A stretch of DNA of 64,000 bases, from assembly GCF_900176515.1 (NCBI RefSeq), contig NZ_FWXV01000007.1, forward strand, positions 124,001 through 188,000, read 5' to 3'. Of this stretch, positions 1-8,814 are shown piece by piece (position 1 is the first letter of the stretch; the number at the start of each line of letters is the position of its first letter). Source of the stretch: Kibdelosporangium aridum. Its GTDB lineage: Bacteria > Actinomycetota > Actinomycetes > Mycobacteriales > Pseudonocardiaceae. A model generated the notes under the pieces. It did no database searches, was not told the DNA's origin, and saw only the letters and a list, made by a program, of their open reading frames with translations. Made by a program: the position numbers and the translations under genes.

Positions 1-2
1 TC

Positions 3-890
3 GTCGAATGGGATGTCGCGCAGCGAGAACTGCGCGTCGGCGCGGGAGAATCAGCGGTCATCAGCATCCCGGAGAACGCCAACGACGGCTGGGTGGCCAA
101 AGTAGACGGTACGCCTTTGGCCCGTACCCGCGTCGACGGCTGGCAGCAGGCATGGGTGCTGCCAGCTGGCGCGGAGGCGACGGTCAGCCTGCAGTTCGAA
201 CCGGACATCCCGTACCGGCAACGGTTACTCGTCGGTGCCGTGGCCGCAGGGCTGTTGTTGCTGATTACCGTGTTGCCAGCCCGGCGACGGCGTATCAGTA
301 CGGCACCTGGCGGCAAGCAATGGGTCGCCGTGACACTCGTTGTGTTGCTCGCCGCGTTGGGCGGGATCCTGGCCGTGGTGCTGCTGATCGCGAGTCTGCT
401 TGTCCAGGCGGTGTTCCGGCGCAAGTTCCTGGTGTCCGCCGTGCTCGCGCTTGGTGGAATGACCGTGGCGACCGTCGTGTCCATGATCGGCCGGTTGCAG
501 GGCGAAGGACAGGCTTGGGCGTACGGGCCTGTCGCGCAGGCAGCGATCCTGGTTTCGCTGGCGACGGTCGTGTCAGCGTGTATCGACTGGTTCGACCCGC
601 GTCCGGAACTCGATGAGGGCACCGAAACAGGCCAAAGCGGCGGTCGCCACCACAGCCCCCGTGACGACCTGGGTCAACGACCCGTGCCACCACCCCAGCA
701 CCAACGTGATCTCCGTGGCAACGGCCAACCACGTCAACAAGGTCGACCGCCGATCCGCACTGGCGATCCGGGAGTACAACAGGAGCTGCACCAACGACAG
801 CAACGACCCGACCAACGCGAAGGGCCACACGGGAATGCTGCTGGACGCATACGCCGCTCCCCCGACCAACGCGACAACCGTTGGCCCTAG
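3..890 (+). CDS. AftD-like alpha-(1->3)-arabinofuranosyltransferase family protein, C-terminal part
   Basis: The reading frame is open from the window edge, so the 5' end is missing. The first ~80 residues form the soluble end of a large GT-C type arabinofuranosyltransferase (ENANDGWVAKVDGTPL, then VDGWQQAWVLPAG), which in this family precedes the last membrane segments. Hydrophobic segments follow (LLVGAVAAGLLLLITVL and VTLVVLLAALGGILAVVLL). The family adds arabinose to cell-wall arabinan from a lipid-linked donor outside the membrane. The last ~95 codons (from about 605) lie antisense to the flippase gene and read as low-complexity Q/R/P-rich sequence, so the true C-terminus may be near 600 or the tail may reflect a lost stop or a frameshift. 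The nearby DUF2613 gene supports the AftD assignment. Confidence 0.6.
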   Translation, partial: VEWDVAQRELRVGAGESAVISIPENANDGWVAKVDGTPLARTRVDGWQQAWVLPAGAEATVSLQFEPDIPYRQRLLVGAVAAGLLLLITVLPARRRRISTAPGGKQWVAVTLVVLLAALGGILAVVLLIASLLVQAVFRRKFLVSAVLALGGMTVATVVSMIGRLQGEGQAWAYGPVAQAAILVSLATVVSACIDWFDPRPELDEGTETGQSGGRHHSPRDDLGQRPVPPPQHQRDLRGNGQPRQQGRPPIRTGDPGVQQELHQRQQRPDQREGPHGNAAGRIRRSPDQRDNRWP

Positions 891-1778
891 CACCGCACAA
901 CCGATGACCACGAGCGAGTCCACCGCCGCGACAATGGCCAACGCCTTGGGCACAAGCCTGCGCCTGACACCCTCATTGGCCAACTTCGGCAGGACAACGA
1001 CAGCGATTGCATACGGCAGCCAGTAGGCGATTTTCGTGACCACCGAGCCGACCGCGTACTCACCGGCCTGGTGGGCAGGAAGGCTATGCCTCGCCAGCAC
1101 GAGGTCCAGGTTCACCAGCAGTACCAAGGCAAGCAGGGCTTGGACGGCGTGCAGGACTTCGGTGACGTGGCCCGCTCCCCTTTTCCCAGGAAACGGCCTG
1201 CCACAGATCAGCCAGCCGGACAACGCGACCAACGAGGCGCCGATCGCCGCGCCCGCGAAAGCACCCGTCGGCGTGCGGAAGATCAGCAGGCCCGTCAGCG
1301 TCCCACCAACCCGGCCGACCCCTTCGAGCGCGATAAGCCTAGCCATCAACCCAAACCGCTCAGTGCCCTGCAGAATCCCGTAGCACAGCCCGACCAATGT
1401 GATCGGCGCCAACGCCAGCGCCAGGAAGATCACCGTCCACGGGTTGTTGACGTGCAGCAGCGCCATCAACAGCGGCGAGGCGAGAAGAGCGGTCAGCATG
1501 ATCGTGCCGCTGGTCAGCAGGCCGAGGGTGACGAGCTGACCACGATCCTGCTCAGGATTCTTCGCGACCTTGAGAGCGACAACGGTCTGCAAACCCATCG
1601 CAGGCACCGCCCCGATGACCAAGACGGCAGTAAGCGACCCGAACTCCCCAAACGTCGCCGGGACAAGCAGACGGGCCGCGATCACCGTCATCAGGTAGCT
1701 CGCGATGTTCGTACCCGCGAAGGCGGCGGCCACGTAAAGCGCATCCACCCGAGTCCTGGCTGACAGGGTGCTGGCCAT
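573..1778 (-). CDS. Polysaccharide flippase family membrane protein (MATE/Wzx-like)
   Basis: A 401-residue polytopic protein beginning MASTLSARTRVDALYVAAAF. About twelve hydrophobic segments run its length, with an early FAGTNIASYLMTVIAARLL helix typical of Wzx/MurJ-type oligosaccharide flippases, which move lipid-linked glycans across the plasma membrane. The start at 1778 is chosen because AAAGGGGAG sits just upstream. A longer frame reaches 1955, but its extra residues look random. It lies among envelope glycosyltransferases and converges with the AftD-like gene, with an unusually long apparent 3' overlap. Substrate unknown; an arabinan or mannan intermediate is an inference. Confidence 0.7.
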   Translation of the reverse strand: MASTLSARTRVDALYVAAAFAGTNIASYLMTVIAARLLVPATFGEFGSLTAVLVIGAVPAMGLQTVVALKVAKNPEQDRGQLVTLGLLTSGTIMLTALLASPLLMALLHVNNPWTVIFLALALAPITLVGLCYGILQGTERFGLMARLIALEGVGRVGGTLTGLLIFRTPTGAFAGAAIGASLVALSGWLICGRPFPGKRGAGHVTEVLHAVQALLALVLLVNLDLVLARHSLPAHQAGEYAVGSVVTKIAYWLPYAIAVVVLPKLANEGVRRRLVPKALAIVAAVDSLVVIGCAVLGPTVVALVGGAAYASSSIPVWPFALVGSLLSLVQLLLYSRIASADRRSTLLTWLAVATEITLVLGWWHGSLTQVVTGAVVATAALACFGALIEFRTRVEPVDTR

Positions 1779-2029
1779 GGACTCCCCTTTACTACTCGCG
1801 GGTAGTGCTCCGGGGAGCATAACTCTCCAGTGCGGCCCCTGCTCAGCGGTTGTCGCGAGGTACATAGGCCGCTGTTCGCCGGGCCAAACATGCCGTGCCT
1901 TCCCCGAAGTGGCGCCTCGGCGACCCGTGAGCCTCAGCCGTTGCCGGTTCGACACCGATGGTGGACTGCGGCGCGGTCGCCTCGGGTCGATAATGGTCCG
2001 GCTGTTCGGAGAATTGGGTTGGAGCGAGT

Positions 2030-3715
2030 GTGGGTGGGTCGCGGCGGTTTGTGGTGCCGGGCGTGTCCGCTGTGCTCGCTCTCATCGTGCTTGGGCCGGT
2101 GCTCGGGACCGGGTTCACACTCAACTACGACATGGTGTTCACGCCGCGTCAGCCACTCGTACCCGATTCACTCGGACTCGGCACTTCCGTCGCGCGATCG
2201 GTGCCCGCTGACGCCGTTGTAGCGCTGCTCACCTCCATCGTTCCCGGGGACCTTGTTCAGAAGGCCGTTCTTTTCCTCATCCTCTTCATGGCTTGCTGGG
2301 GCGCGGGTCGGCTTGTCCCCACCGAGTCCGTCGCTATCCGTGTTGTCGCGGCTGTTTGGTATGGGTGGAGTGCATATCTCGCCGAACGGCTGCTGATGGG
2401 GCATTGGGCGTTGCTTGTCGCCTACGCGTGCCTGCCGTGGATCGCGTCCGCTGCGCTGGCTATGCGCAGGAATGAGCCGCGGGCGTTCGCCAAGGTCATT
2501 GTGGCGTGTGCACCAGCGTGCATTACGCCGACCGGCGGACTGCTCGCCGTTGTCCTTGCCATTGTCTGCTCGGGCAAGCAAGCGCTTGTCATCACCATTC
2601 CCACCGGTGTCCTGCTCAACCTGCCGTGGATCGTGCCGAGCGTGCTCCGGCCCGGCGGCACACTGTCCAGTCCGGACGGTGTCGCCGCGTTCGCGGCCAG
2701 GGCGGAGAACTGGGCGACGCCCGTGGTCAGCGTGCTGGGTACGGGCGGGATCTGGAACGCGGAGGTCACGCCGGCCAGCCGGGCCATGCCGGTGATCCCC
2801 ATCCTTGTCTTGTTCTCCTTGGTGGTCGCGTTCATTGGGTTGCGTTCTCTTGCAGCCCGTTGGGGTTTGGCGCCGGCCTTGTCATTGGTCCTGCTCGGGG
2901 TCGCCGGTGTCGTGCTCGCTGTGTTCACGACGCTTCCCGGCGGCGAAGATGCGATGCGGTGGGCGGTGACCCACGTTCCGGGCGCGGGTTTGCTGCGCGA
3001 CTCGCAGAAGTGGGTGGCCTGGTGGGCGTTGCCGTTGGCCATCGGGTTCGCGCTGGGCGTGCAGGCCGCGAGCAAGTATCTGTCCAATCGGGTCGGTCTG
3101 ATCACGGTCGCCACGATCCTGCCCATCCTCGCCATGCCCGATCTGGCTTGGGGCGGCTTCAAACAACTCGAAGCCGTCCGGTATCCGGTCGACTGGATCA
3201 CCGTCAGCGACATCATCGCCGACGATCCACAGAGCGGTGATGTCCTGACGTTGCCGATGGCCTCGTTCCGGCGGTACCCGTGGAACGAGAACCGGACGCA
3301 GCTTGATCCAGCGCCACGGATCCTCCCGCGTACCACCGTGATCGATGACGTCGTCGTGGTGGACGGCCGTCCCATCACGGGTGAGGACCCACGTGTCAAC
3401 GAGATCCGGCAGACGCTTGAGGACAACGGCAACCTGGGCGTTCATGGCATCGGCTGGGTCCTGGTGGAACACCGCACTCCCGGCCGCGTCGAGCAGGCAA
3501 CGCTCGACCGTCTCAAGCACGAATGGTCGGGACCGTGGCTCAGCCTCTACCGAGTTCCCGGAATGATCGCGCGACCACCGGCCGGACCGCCGAGTTTGCC
3601 CGTTCTGGCAGCAGATTCCGTGGTTTTGACAGTGATCCTCGGCGCGCTATTGTGGCTGGTGTTACCAGCCGGTAGATTCATTCGGCGAAGCCGTTTGCGA
3701 ACAGCCAAGGAGTAG
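2030..3715 (+). CDS. Conserved polytopic membrane protein, possible GT-C-like envelope protein
   Basis: A 561-residue protein starting at a GTG. Roughly ten to twelve hydrophobic helices occupy residues 1-370, then a soluble domain (~380-525, starting near DWITVSDIIADDPQSGDVL), then one last transmembrane helix before a basic tail (RFIRRSRLRTAKE). The soluble domain contains a phrase that looks like a peptide of a substrate-binding extracytoplasmic domain (LPMASFRRYPWNENRTQL). Position and size recall the transmembrane protein found between the GT4 and DUF3068 genes of mycobacteria (Rv0226c type); this is from memory of gene order, not alignment. It sits 4 bp ahead of the DUF2613 gene, so co-transcription is likely. 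Confidence 0.6.
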   Translation: MGGSRRFVVPGVSAVLALIVLGPVLGTGFTLNYDMVFTPRQPLVPDSLGLGTSVARSVPADAVVALLTSIVPGDLVQKAVLFLILFMACWGAGRLVPTESVAIRVVAAVWYGWSAYLAERLLMGHWALLVAYACLPWIASAALAMRRNEPRAFAKVIVACAPACITPTGGLLAVVLAIVCSGKQALVITIPTGVLLNLPWIVPSVLRPGGTLSSPDGVAAFAARAENWATPVVSVLGTGGIWNAEVTPASRAMPVIPILVLFSLVVAFIGLRSLAARWGLAPALSLVLLGVAGVVLAVFTTLPGGEDAMRWAVTHVPGAGLLRDSQKWVAWWALPLAIGFALGVQAASKYLSNRVGLITVATILPILAMPDLAWGGFKQLEAVRYPVDWITVSDIIADDPQSGDVLTLPMASFRRYPWNENRTQLDPAPRILPRTTVIDDVVVVDGRPITGEDPRVNEIRQTLEDNGNLGVHGIGWVLVEHRTPGRVEQATLDRLKHEWSGPWLSLYRVPGMIARPPAGPPSLPVLAADSVVLTVILGALLWLVLPAGRFIRRSRLRTAKE

Positions 3716-3719
3716 ACGC

Positions 3720-3887
3720 GTGGGCACTCTGATCGCTGCGATCATCGTTGTGGTCGCCGGCCTTGGCCTTGCTGGTGGCGGAACATATCTGCTCGTGGAC
3801 AACACGCAGCCGGACGTGGCCATCGACTTCGACAAGGCACCACCTCCCAACAACTCCGGCGGTGTCGTCAACTACGGCTCGAGGTAG
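3720..3887 (+). CDS. Small membrane peptide, DUF2613-like
   Basis: A 55-codon gene starting GTG and beginning MGTLIAAIIVVVAGLGLAGG, followed by a short soluble tail with DNTQPDVAIDFDKAPP. The layout is one N-terminal membrane or signal segment plus ~35 extracytoplasmic residues. This matches the DUF2613 family of small secreted or membrane peptides, which in mycobacteria lie next to aftD (Rv0236A). Here it lies 4 bp after the membrane protein and 1 bp before the methyltransferase, so it is very probably translated in an operon. Function unknown. Confidence 0.7.
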   Translation: MGTLIAAIIVVVAGLGLAGGGTYLLVDNTQPDVAIDFDKAPPPNNSGGVVNYGSR

Positions 3888-3888
3888 C

Positions 3889-4629
3889 GTGTCCCCCGCA
3901 GTGTCACACAGCGCGACACTGGACCGTTCTGTCCGCCTGTTCAAGGCATTCCGGAACGAACAGACCGACCGCGACACCTTCTACCGCCTGCTGGCCGACG
4001 ATTCCGTCAGCCAGGTGTCCGAGTTCGCACCGCTTTCCGGCCGCACGCTGCTGGATGTCGGTGGTGGGCCAGGATATTTCTCCGACGCGTTCCGCGCCGC
4101 GGGTGCCTACTACCTGGGTCTGGACCCCGATGTCGGCGAACTGTCCGCGCGTGGCAGTTACCCGCCCGGCATGATCAGGGCCAGCGGCACGGAACTTCCG
4201 GTGCGTACCGGCGCCGTCGATGTCTGCTACTCCTCCAACGTGCTGGAGCACGTGGACAAGCCGCGCAAGATGCTCGACGAGATGGTGCGGGTCACCAAGC
4301 CTGGTGGCACTGTCTTCCTGTCGTTCACGCCGTGGTTTTCCCCGTGGGGCGGCCACGAAACCTCGCCGTGGCATTTCCTCGGCGGCCATTACGCGCGCCG
4401 CCGGTTCCACGCCAAAAACGGCCATCCGCCGAAGAATGCCTTCGGAGAAAGCCTTTTCGCCGTGTCCATCGGCGAAGCACTGCAGTGGGCCCGCACTCAC
4501 CCGGACGCCACGCTGGAACGCGCACTCCCCCGCTACCACCCGTGGTGGGCGACGTGGATCGTGCGCGTTCCCGTACTGCGTGAGGTCGCTTCCTGGAACC
4601 TGGTGCTGGTCCTCAGAAAGAATGCCTAG
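3889..4629 (+). CDS. Class I SAM-dependent methyltransferase (UbiE/Methyltransf_11 type)
   Basis: A 246-residue protein with a clear SAM-binding motif I (LLDVGGGPGYF, residues ~54-64), an acidic strand-2 end (YYLGLDPDVGE) and the motif-4 region SSNVLEHVDKPRKMLDEM. The C-terminal half, including HETSPWHFLGGHYARRRF, resembles the mycobacterial Rv0224c family found in the same gene neighbourhood. The GTG at 3889 directly follows the DUF2613 stop. Its 3' end overlaps the convergent DUF3068 gene by 17 bp. Substrate unknown; a cell-wall glycan or lipid-linked intermediate is an inference from context. Confidence 0.8.
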   Translation: MSPAVSHSATLDRSVRLFKAFRNEQTDRDTFYRLLADDSVSQVSEFAPLSGRTLLDVGGGPGYFSDAFRAAGAYYLGLDPDVGELSARGSYPPGMIRASGTELPVRTGAVDVCYSSNVLEHVDKPRKMLDEMVRVTKPGGTVFLSFTPWFSPWGGHETSPWHFLGGHYARRRFHAKNGHPPKNAFGESLFAVSIGEALQWARTHPDATLERALPRYHPWWATWIVRVPVLREVASWNLVLVLRKNA

Positions 4630-5614
4630 ACCGCTGCCTTCCGGTTGCCAGCAGCAGGATCCCGACCAGCAGTGCGACACCGCCGACGATCCACAGGATC
4701 ACGGGCAACCCGGTCAGCAGCCACAGCTTCGACGTGTTCTCCTTGGCCGTGTTCACGTTCTTGGCCACCGATTCGGCGTTGAGCTCCATCGTGCCGTCGA
4801 ACACGGTCGTACCCTGGCCAGGGCCTTGCTCGGCCGTGCGCAGCTCCTGCTTGCTCCACTGCCGCAGCTTGATCAGTGCGCCGGTGACCGGTTCGATCCA
4901 CAGTGTCCGGTCGACTTCGTAGTACAGCCCGGCGTTCACGGTCGGTGTCTCCGGCTTGCCGATCAACGATCCGGGCACGTCACGGCTGCTGACCTGGCTG
5001 ACGGGCACCCGCTGCCTGAACCGGTACACGTCCACACCGTTGATCTGCTCCTCGCCGTCGAACCTCGCGTCCACCGGCGCGCCGAGCGACGAGTCGTACC
5101 ACTTGTACGTCCCCTTCTCGGTGTTGAATGGCAGCTTGAAGTTGTACCCGGGGAACTGCGGGGTCTTCGGCGAGCCCTCGTTGGTGATCTTGACGCCCTT
5201 TTCCTTCTCCAGATACCCGTTGGTGCACGGCGCGACGGCCTCACCGGTGAATCGGTCGAGGCACAGCGCACGGACGCTGCCGCTCACGGTCAGGTTGCTC
5301 GCGTCATCCTTGACCTCGTTGGCTTCGATCCACGTCACCACGTCGCCGTTCTTCTTCGACTCCGGCGCACGCAAGTCGCCGGTGACGTAGGTCTTCGACG
5401 TGAGACTGAGGTTCTGGCGGATCTCCGGCCGCGCGCTCGAGCCCTGTGGCACATAGACGAGCGCGGTCACACCGCTGCCCTGGGCGACCGACACGGTATT
5501 CGGATCCTGGGGAATCTTGGCCAGAGCCGGATACGCGTAGAAGCGCAGCAGCAAACCACCGGCGATACAGAACACGCCCAACCCGATGAGGGTCAGACTC
5601 AACGCGCGTCGCAC
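4613..5614 (-). CDS. DUF3068 / porin PorA-family envelope protein
   Basis: A 333-residue protein that begins VRRALSLTLIGLGVFCIAGG, an N-terminal signal or anchor, and ends with a second membrane helix (LWLLTGLPVILWIVGGVALLVG) and a basic tail. Between them is an extracytoplasmic beta-rich domain. This two-helix layout is that of DUF3068 proteins (mycobacterial Rv0227c type, sometimes labelled PorA-family). GTG 5614 has AGGAGGACCT just upstream. It overlaps the end of the GT4 gene by 16 bp, so it is translationally coupled to the GT2-GT4 operon. Its precise function is not established. Confidence 0.75.
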   Translation of the reverse strand: MRRALSLTLIGLGVFCIAGGLLLRFYAYPALAKIPQDPNTVSVAQGSGVTALVYVPQGSSARPEIRQNLSLTSKTYVTGDLRAPESKKNGDVVTWIEANEVKDDASNLTVSGSVRALCLDRFTGEAVAPCTNGYLEKEKGVKITNEGSPKTPQFPGYNFKLPFNTEKGTYKWYDSSLGAPVDARFDGEEQINGVDVYRFRQRVPVSQVSSRDVPGSLIGKPETPTVNAGLYYEVDRTLWIEPVTGALIKLRQWSKQELRTAEQGPGQGTTVFDGTMELNAESVAKNVNTAKENTSKLWLLTGLPVILWIVGGVALLVGILLLATGRQRSRHSF

Positions 5615-6765
5615 AGGTCCTCCTGGGGAGTTGGACCGTTGGCACGGCCCGGTTCCGAACTGTAAAGCAGATCCGTGACCACGGCCACGAATCGATGTCC
5701 ACTCGAGACCCAGTCGAACCGTGCGGCCCAATCCCGGCACGCCTTCGCGACGATCTCCGCTTCCTCCGGACGGCTCAACAACTTCAGCGTGTCGTGCAGC
5801 GCGCCCTTCACATCATCATCCGGCCCGACCAGCCACCCGGTCTCGCCGTGCCGCACCGAGTCGCACAGTCCGTCGACTCGACGGCATACCGTCGGCAATC
5901 CGTGCGCGGCGGCCTCGATCACCGCGAGACCCCAGCCTTCACCGTCGGAGAGCGTCACGTTCAGCCAGGAATTCCGCAGCAGTGCGGCTTTCGTCTCGTC
6001 GTCGACGAACCCGTGCACCACGACGGCGTCGCCGAACCGCGCTGCCAGCGAGCGCAGTTCCGCTTCCTCAGGTCCTGTACCGATTACGTGCAAACGCAAC
6101 GTAGGCCAGTCCGGCAGCATCTCACCGACGATGTCGATCAGCCGGTCGACCCGCTTGTGCGTGACCAGTCTGCCGAGGCACACGATCGACGGGTGCACCG
6201 AGCGTTCCGACTCGGCTTTGGCGGGTTGATCCATCCCGTTGTGCACCACGGAGATGGGGCCGCGCCAGGCGAGTCGCTCACGCATCGCCCGCACGGTCGA
6301 CTCGGACACCGCGACCGTCATCGCCCGCCGGTACACCCAGCGCGCGGCCGGACCTTCCAGCCAGCGCCCGATTCTGGCCAGCCACGGCGGGAAGTGCACG
6401 TCGAACTGCTTGTCGTGCACATGGTGCATGACAAGGACAACCTTGGTACGCCGGGAAACCACCAGAGGACTGAAGAACGGGATGCCGTTCTGGCAGTCCA
6501 CGACTACGTCGACCCGCCTGCGGTTGCGGAACAACCACAACAACGCCCAGAGATAGACCGTCCACCGGCCGCCGCGTCGAACCGTCGTGCCGTCACCCGC
6601 GTCCTGCCCCTTGCCGCGCGCGGTAAGGAACGTGACTGTAGCGCCGGCGGCGGTCATCGCGTCGGCCATTCGTGCGGCGTATTCCTCGGCGCCGCCCGCG
6701 AGCGGATGCCCGCGGTCCCGCCAGTTCACCAACACCACTCGCGCACCGTTGAGCGGTGGCACCAC
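5599..6765 (-). CDS. Glycosyltransferase family 4
   Basis: A 388-residue GT-B enzyme. The N-terminal domain has GGAEEYAARMADAM, the usual GGAE acceptor-side motif. The C-terminal donor domain has VCLGRLVTHKRVDRLID and the EX7E motif (EGWGLAVIEAAAHGLP). It should transfer a sugar from a nucleotide or lipid donor at the cytoplasmic face. Its GTG start directly abuts the GT2 stop at 6766, and the downstream DUF3068 gene overlaps it. The set corresponds to the Rv0225-Rv0227c neighbourhood in mycobacteria, suggesting a conserved envelope glycoconjugate pathway. Confidence 0.85.
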   Translation of the reverse strand: MVPPLNGARVVLVNWRDRGHPLAGGAEEYAARMADAMTAAGATVTFLTARGKGQDAGDGTTVRRGGRWTVYLWALLWLFRNRRRVDVVVDCQNGIPFFSPLVVSRRTKVVLVMHHVHDKQFDVHFPPWLARIGRWLEGPAARWVYRRAMTVAVSESTVRAMRERLAWRGPISVVHNGMDQPAKAESERSVHPSIVCLGRLVTHKRVDRLIDIVGEMLPDWPTLRLHVIGTGPEEAELRSLAARFGDAVVVHGFVDDETKAALLRNSWLNVTLSDGEGWGLAVIEAAAHGLPTVCRRVDGLCDSVRHGETGWLVGPDDDVKGALHDTLKLLSRPEEAEIVAKACRDWAARFDWVSSGHRFVAVVTDLLYSSEPGRANGPTPQEDLCDAR

Positions 6766-7551
6766 TCAGGCCACCTCCGCGATCGGTGTCGTGACCGGAC
6801 GGACCTCGTCCAGCTCGGGCCCGGTTTCCTGCTGCTGGGCCAATATCGAGCGCATCCGCGCCAGTGCGGAGAAACTCCGGTACCCGTCACGCAACGGGTG
6901 GAACGTCGAACCGGGCACGTCGTGCCAGTGCACCGGCAGCTCGAAGATGACCGCGCCGATCCGTTGTGCCCTGGCCAGAAGCTCGACGTCGAACGCGAAA
7001 CCCAAGGTGCGCAACGGCCGGAACACGGCGTTGGCCGTCGCGCGGTCGAAGAACTTGTAGCCGCACTGGGTGTCGGCGACTCCCGGCACGAAACCGTTCG
7101 CCGCCCGGCGGAACACCCACGCACCTGCCTGCCGCAGGACGCTGTGTCTTGCTTTCACGATCGAGCTCGGGTGCGCCCGCGAGCCGACCACCACGTTCAC
7201 GCCCGCGCCGAGCTGCAGCAGCGTCGGCTCCAATGCCGCCATGTCGGTCGCCAGATCCGCGTCGCAGAAACCCACGTACGCGCTGTCGGACTCAAGCACT
7301 CCCGCTCTGACCGCCGCGCCTTTTCCGAGCTGCGCGCAGCGCACCAGACGGATTGGAACCGCTCCCGATTGGTATCTGTGCTGTTGGAACCGCTTGACAA
7401 TGTCAACGCTGCCATCGGTGCTGGCATTGTCGACAACGACAATCTCAGCGCTCTTGGTGATACCGGCAAGGGCCTCGGTCAGGCCACGCAACGTGTTCGG
7501 CAGCCGGGACTCCTCATTGCGCACCGGCACGACAATGGAAAGCAGTGTCAT
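6766..7551 (-). CDS. Glycosyltransferase family 2, dolichyl-phosphate glucosyltransferase-like
   Basis: A 261-residue GT-A enzyme beginning MTLLSIVVPVRNEESRLPNT. The DxD metal/nucleotide motif is DAD at 97-99, preceded by the LGKGAAVRAG signature of polyprenyl-phosphate glycosyltransferases (ALG5-like). ADTQCGYKFF and FAFDVELLARA follow as in that family. No C-terminal membrane helices are present. The start at 7551 is chosen because the fold begins immediately there and the upstream 46 codons are not family-like. First gene of an apparent GT2-GT4-DUF3068 operon; it may make a polyprenyl-phosphate sugar donor. Confidence 0.8.
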   Translation of the reverse strand: MTLLSIVVPVRNEESRLPNTLRGLTEALAGITKSAEIVVVDNASTDGSVDIVKRFQQHRYQSGAVPIRLVRCAQLGKGAAVRAGVLESDSAYVGFCDADLATDMAALEPTLLQLGAGVNVVVGSRAHPSSIVKARHSVLRQAGAWVFRRAANGFVPGVADTQCGYKFFDRATANAVFRPLRTLGFAFDVELLARAQRIGAVIFELPVHWHDVPGSTFHPLRDGYRSFSALARMRSILAQQQETGPELDEVRPVTTPIAEVA

Positions 7552-7679
7552 GACGGATCGGCTCCTGATTTCGGCATAGCTAAACCGGCGAGGCGTTGCA
7601 AGAGTCCTCCCGTGAACGTGAGGCAGATCGCAGGGCCACGAAGTTACCCAACGGTAGTTCTCATGAAATAGAACTCGAC

Positions 7680-7695
7680 TGTGATCCACGTCACA
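7680..7695. promoter_or_regulatory. CRP/Fnr-type palindrome in divergent intergenic region
   Basis: TGTGATCCACGTCACA matches the TGTGA-N6-TCACA consensus of CRP-family regulators exactly. The intergenic stretch 7552-7924 (373 bp) separates the GT2 operon from the NTF2-like gene, so the site could serve either. A second palindrome, TACCTAGGTA, lies at 7708-7717. I see no coding potential in this stretch. The site lies far from both starts (about 130 and 245 bp). Confidence 0.5.
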
Positions 7696-7924
7696 TCAAT
7701 TTCACGGTACCTAGGTAAGTCGCCGTGCTCGCCCGTCCAGCCCCCCGAAATTGGCCCAGAAGGGCTAACAAGACCGCCCGTACTGTTCCGGCGAACAAAC
7801 GCCCTGCGAAGACTTTGTCCTGCGGCGTGTCACTCCCCGGAGCCTTTCTGCACAGGGCTGGACAGGACCATTCGAACGCCGTATGCGATCAGCGAATAAG
7901 GCGGCACGGTATGCTGTTGGAGTC

Positions 7925-8317
7925 ATGACAGCAGTTCATGACATACAGCGCGTAATCGAGTCCTTTGTGGACGCCTTCAACCGCGGCGACGCGGCGGCGA
8001 TCGACGAGATCTTCGAACAGCAGGGCGTGCTCGTCCCCGCGCCGGGCCAGCCGATGAGCGGCGACGACCGCAGAGCCGCCCAGAAACACCTGCTCGGCTT
8101 CGGCCTGCCGATGCGGGCCGACGTCCGGCACATCTACGTCGCCGGTGACATCGCCCAGATCATCGTGGACTGGTCCATCACGGGTACGACACCGGACGGC
8201 TACGAGATCGATCTGAAAGGCACAGCGACGGACGTCGCGCGGCTGGGCGAAGACGGCCGCTGGCGGTACGTGATCGACAACCCGTTCGGGACCGCTGACT
8301 TGACCCCACCCGCGTGA
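7925..8317 (+). CDS. SnoaL/DUF4440-like NTF2-fold protein
   Basis: A 130-residue protein with the N-terminal helix common to NTF2-like proteins (IQRVIESFVDAFNRGDAAAIDEIF), then GVLVPAPGQPMSGDDRRAAQKHLL and a beta-rich C-terminal half (IYVAGDIAQIIVDWSI, then WRYVIDNPFGTA). This pattern is typical of DUF4440/SnoaL-like calcineurin-domain-free NTF2 proteins, which may be enzymes or small-ligand binders. ATG 7925 is chosen over an upstream in-frame ATG at 7883 because the fold starts there. It stands alone, 13 bp ahead of a hypothetical gene. Substrate unknown. Confidence 0.7.
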   Translation: MTAVHDIQRVIESFVDAFNRGDAAAIDEIFEQQGVLVPAPGQPMSGDDRRAAQKHLLGFGLPMRADVRHIYVAGDIAQIIVDWSITGTTPDGYEIDLKGTATDVARLGEDGRWRYVIDNPFGTADLTPPA

Positions 8318-8330
8318 ATACAGTGCGAGG

Positions 8331-8729
8331 ATGGGGCTCGTGCGGGATCTCATCGTCGCCAGCTGGCAGAAGCGGGTCACGTGGCGACGGATTCGTCCCG
8401 TGGTCAAGGCCCTTGATGCCCGCCAAGGCACCGTGCTCAGGGACAGGCGCTACGGCGGCCGTTTGGTCGCACCCGGACGCGGCATCACCTCCATCCGCCA
8501 GTGCAGCGAGGACGAGGCCGTCGAGCACCTGCTCGAAGCGGCGGCCAAAGCAGGGTATGGCGAGCATCAGGTGATCATGAACGGCCGGAAGCGGTCCTTG
8601 ACCTTCGAACCGCCGGACGGCCTGCCCTTCCTCTGGATCGAGTTCTTCCCCGCAGGAACGCCGATCCGCGGCCGCGGCCCGACACCGGTCCCCGACGGGC
8701 ACACCGGCATCGTGTTCTCGTTCGGCTGA
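8331..8729 (+). CDS. Conserved-looking hypothetical protein
   Basis: A 132-residue basic, soluble protein with no signal peptide or membrane helix. Readable stretches are GRLVAPGRGITSIRQCSEDEA, a helix EAVEHLLEAAAKAGYG, and FEPPDGLPFLWIEFFPAGTP. I do not recognise the family. It follows the NTF2-like gene by 13 bp and may be co-transcribed. A strong inverted repeat at 8815-8846 ends the unit. Confidence 0.55.
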   Translation: MGLVRDLIVASWQKRVTWRRIRPVVKALDARQGTVLRDRRYGGRLVAPGRGITSIRQCSEDEAVEHLLEAAAKAGYGEHQVIMNGRKRSLTFEPPDGLPFLWIEFFPAGTPIRGRGPTPVPDGHTGIVFSFG

Positions 8730-8767
8730 CCGCGGTCAGAAATTCCGCGATCGGCGCGTCCACCTTT

Positions 8768-8805
8768 CCGGCACACCGTGTCCACCACTCCGGCACACCG
8801 TGTCC
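8768..8805. repeat. Two direct copies of a 16-bp motif
   Basis: CCGGCACACCGTGTCC occurs at 8768-8783 and again at 8790-8805, a 22-bp period. Each copy contains the small palindrome ACAC-C-GTGT. They lie between the hypothetical gene and the terminator, outside coding sequence. Confidence 0.7.
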
Positions 8806-8814
8806 CACAATGCC

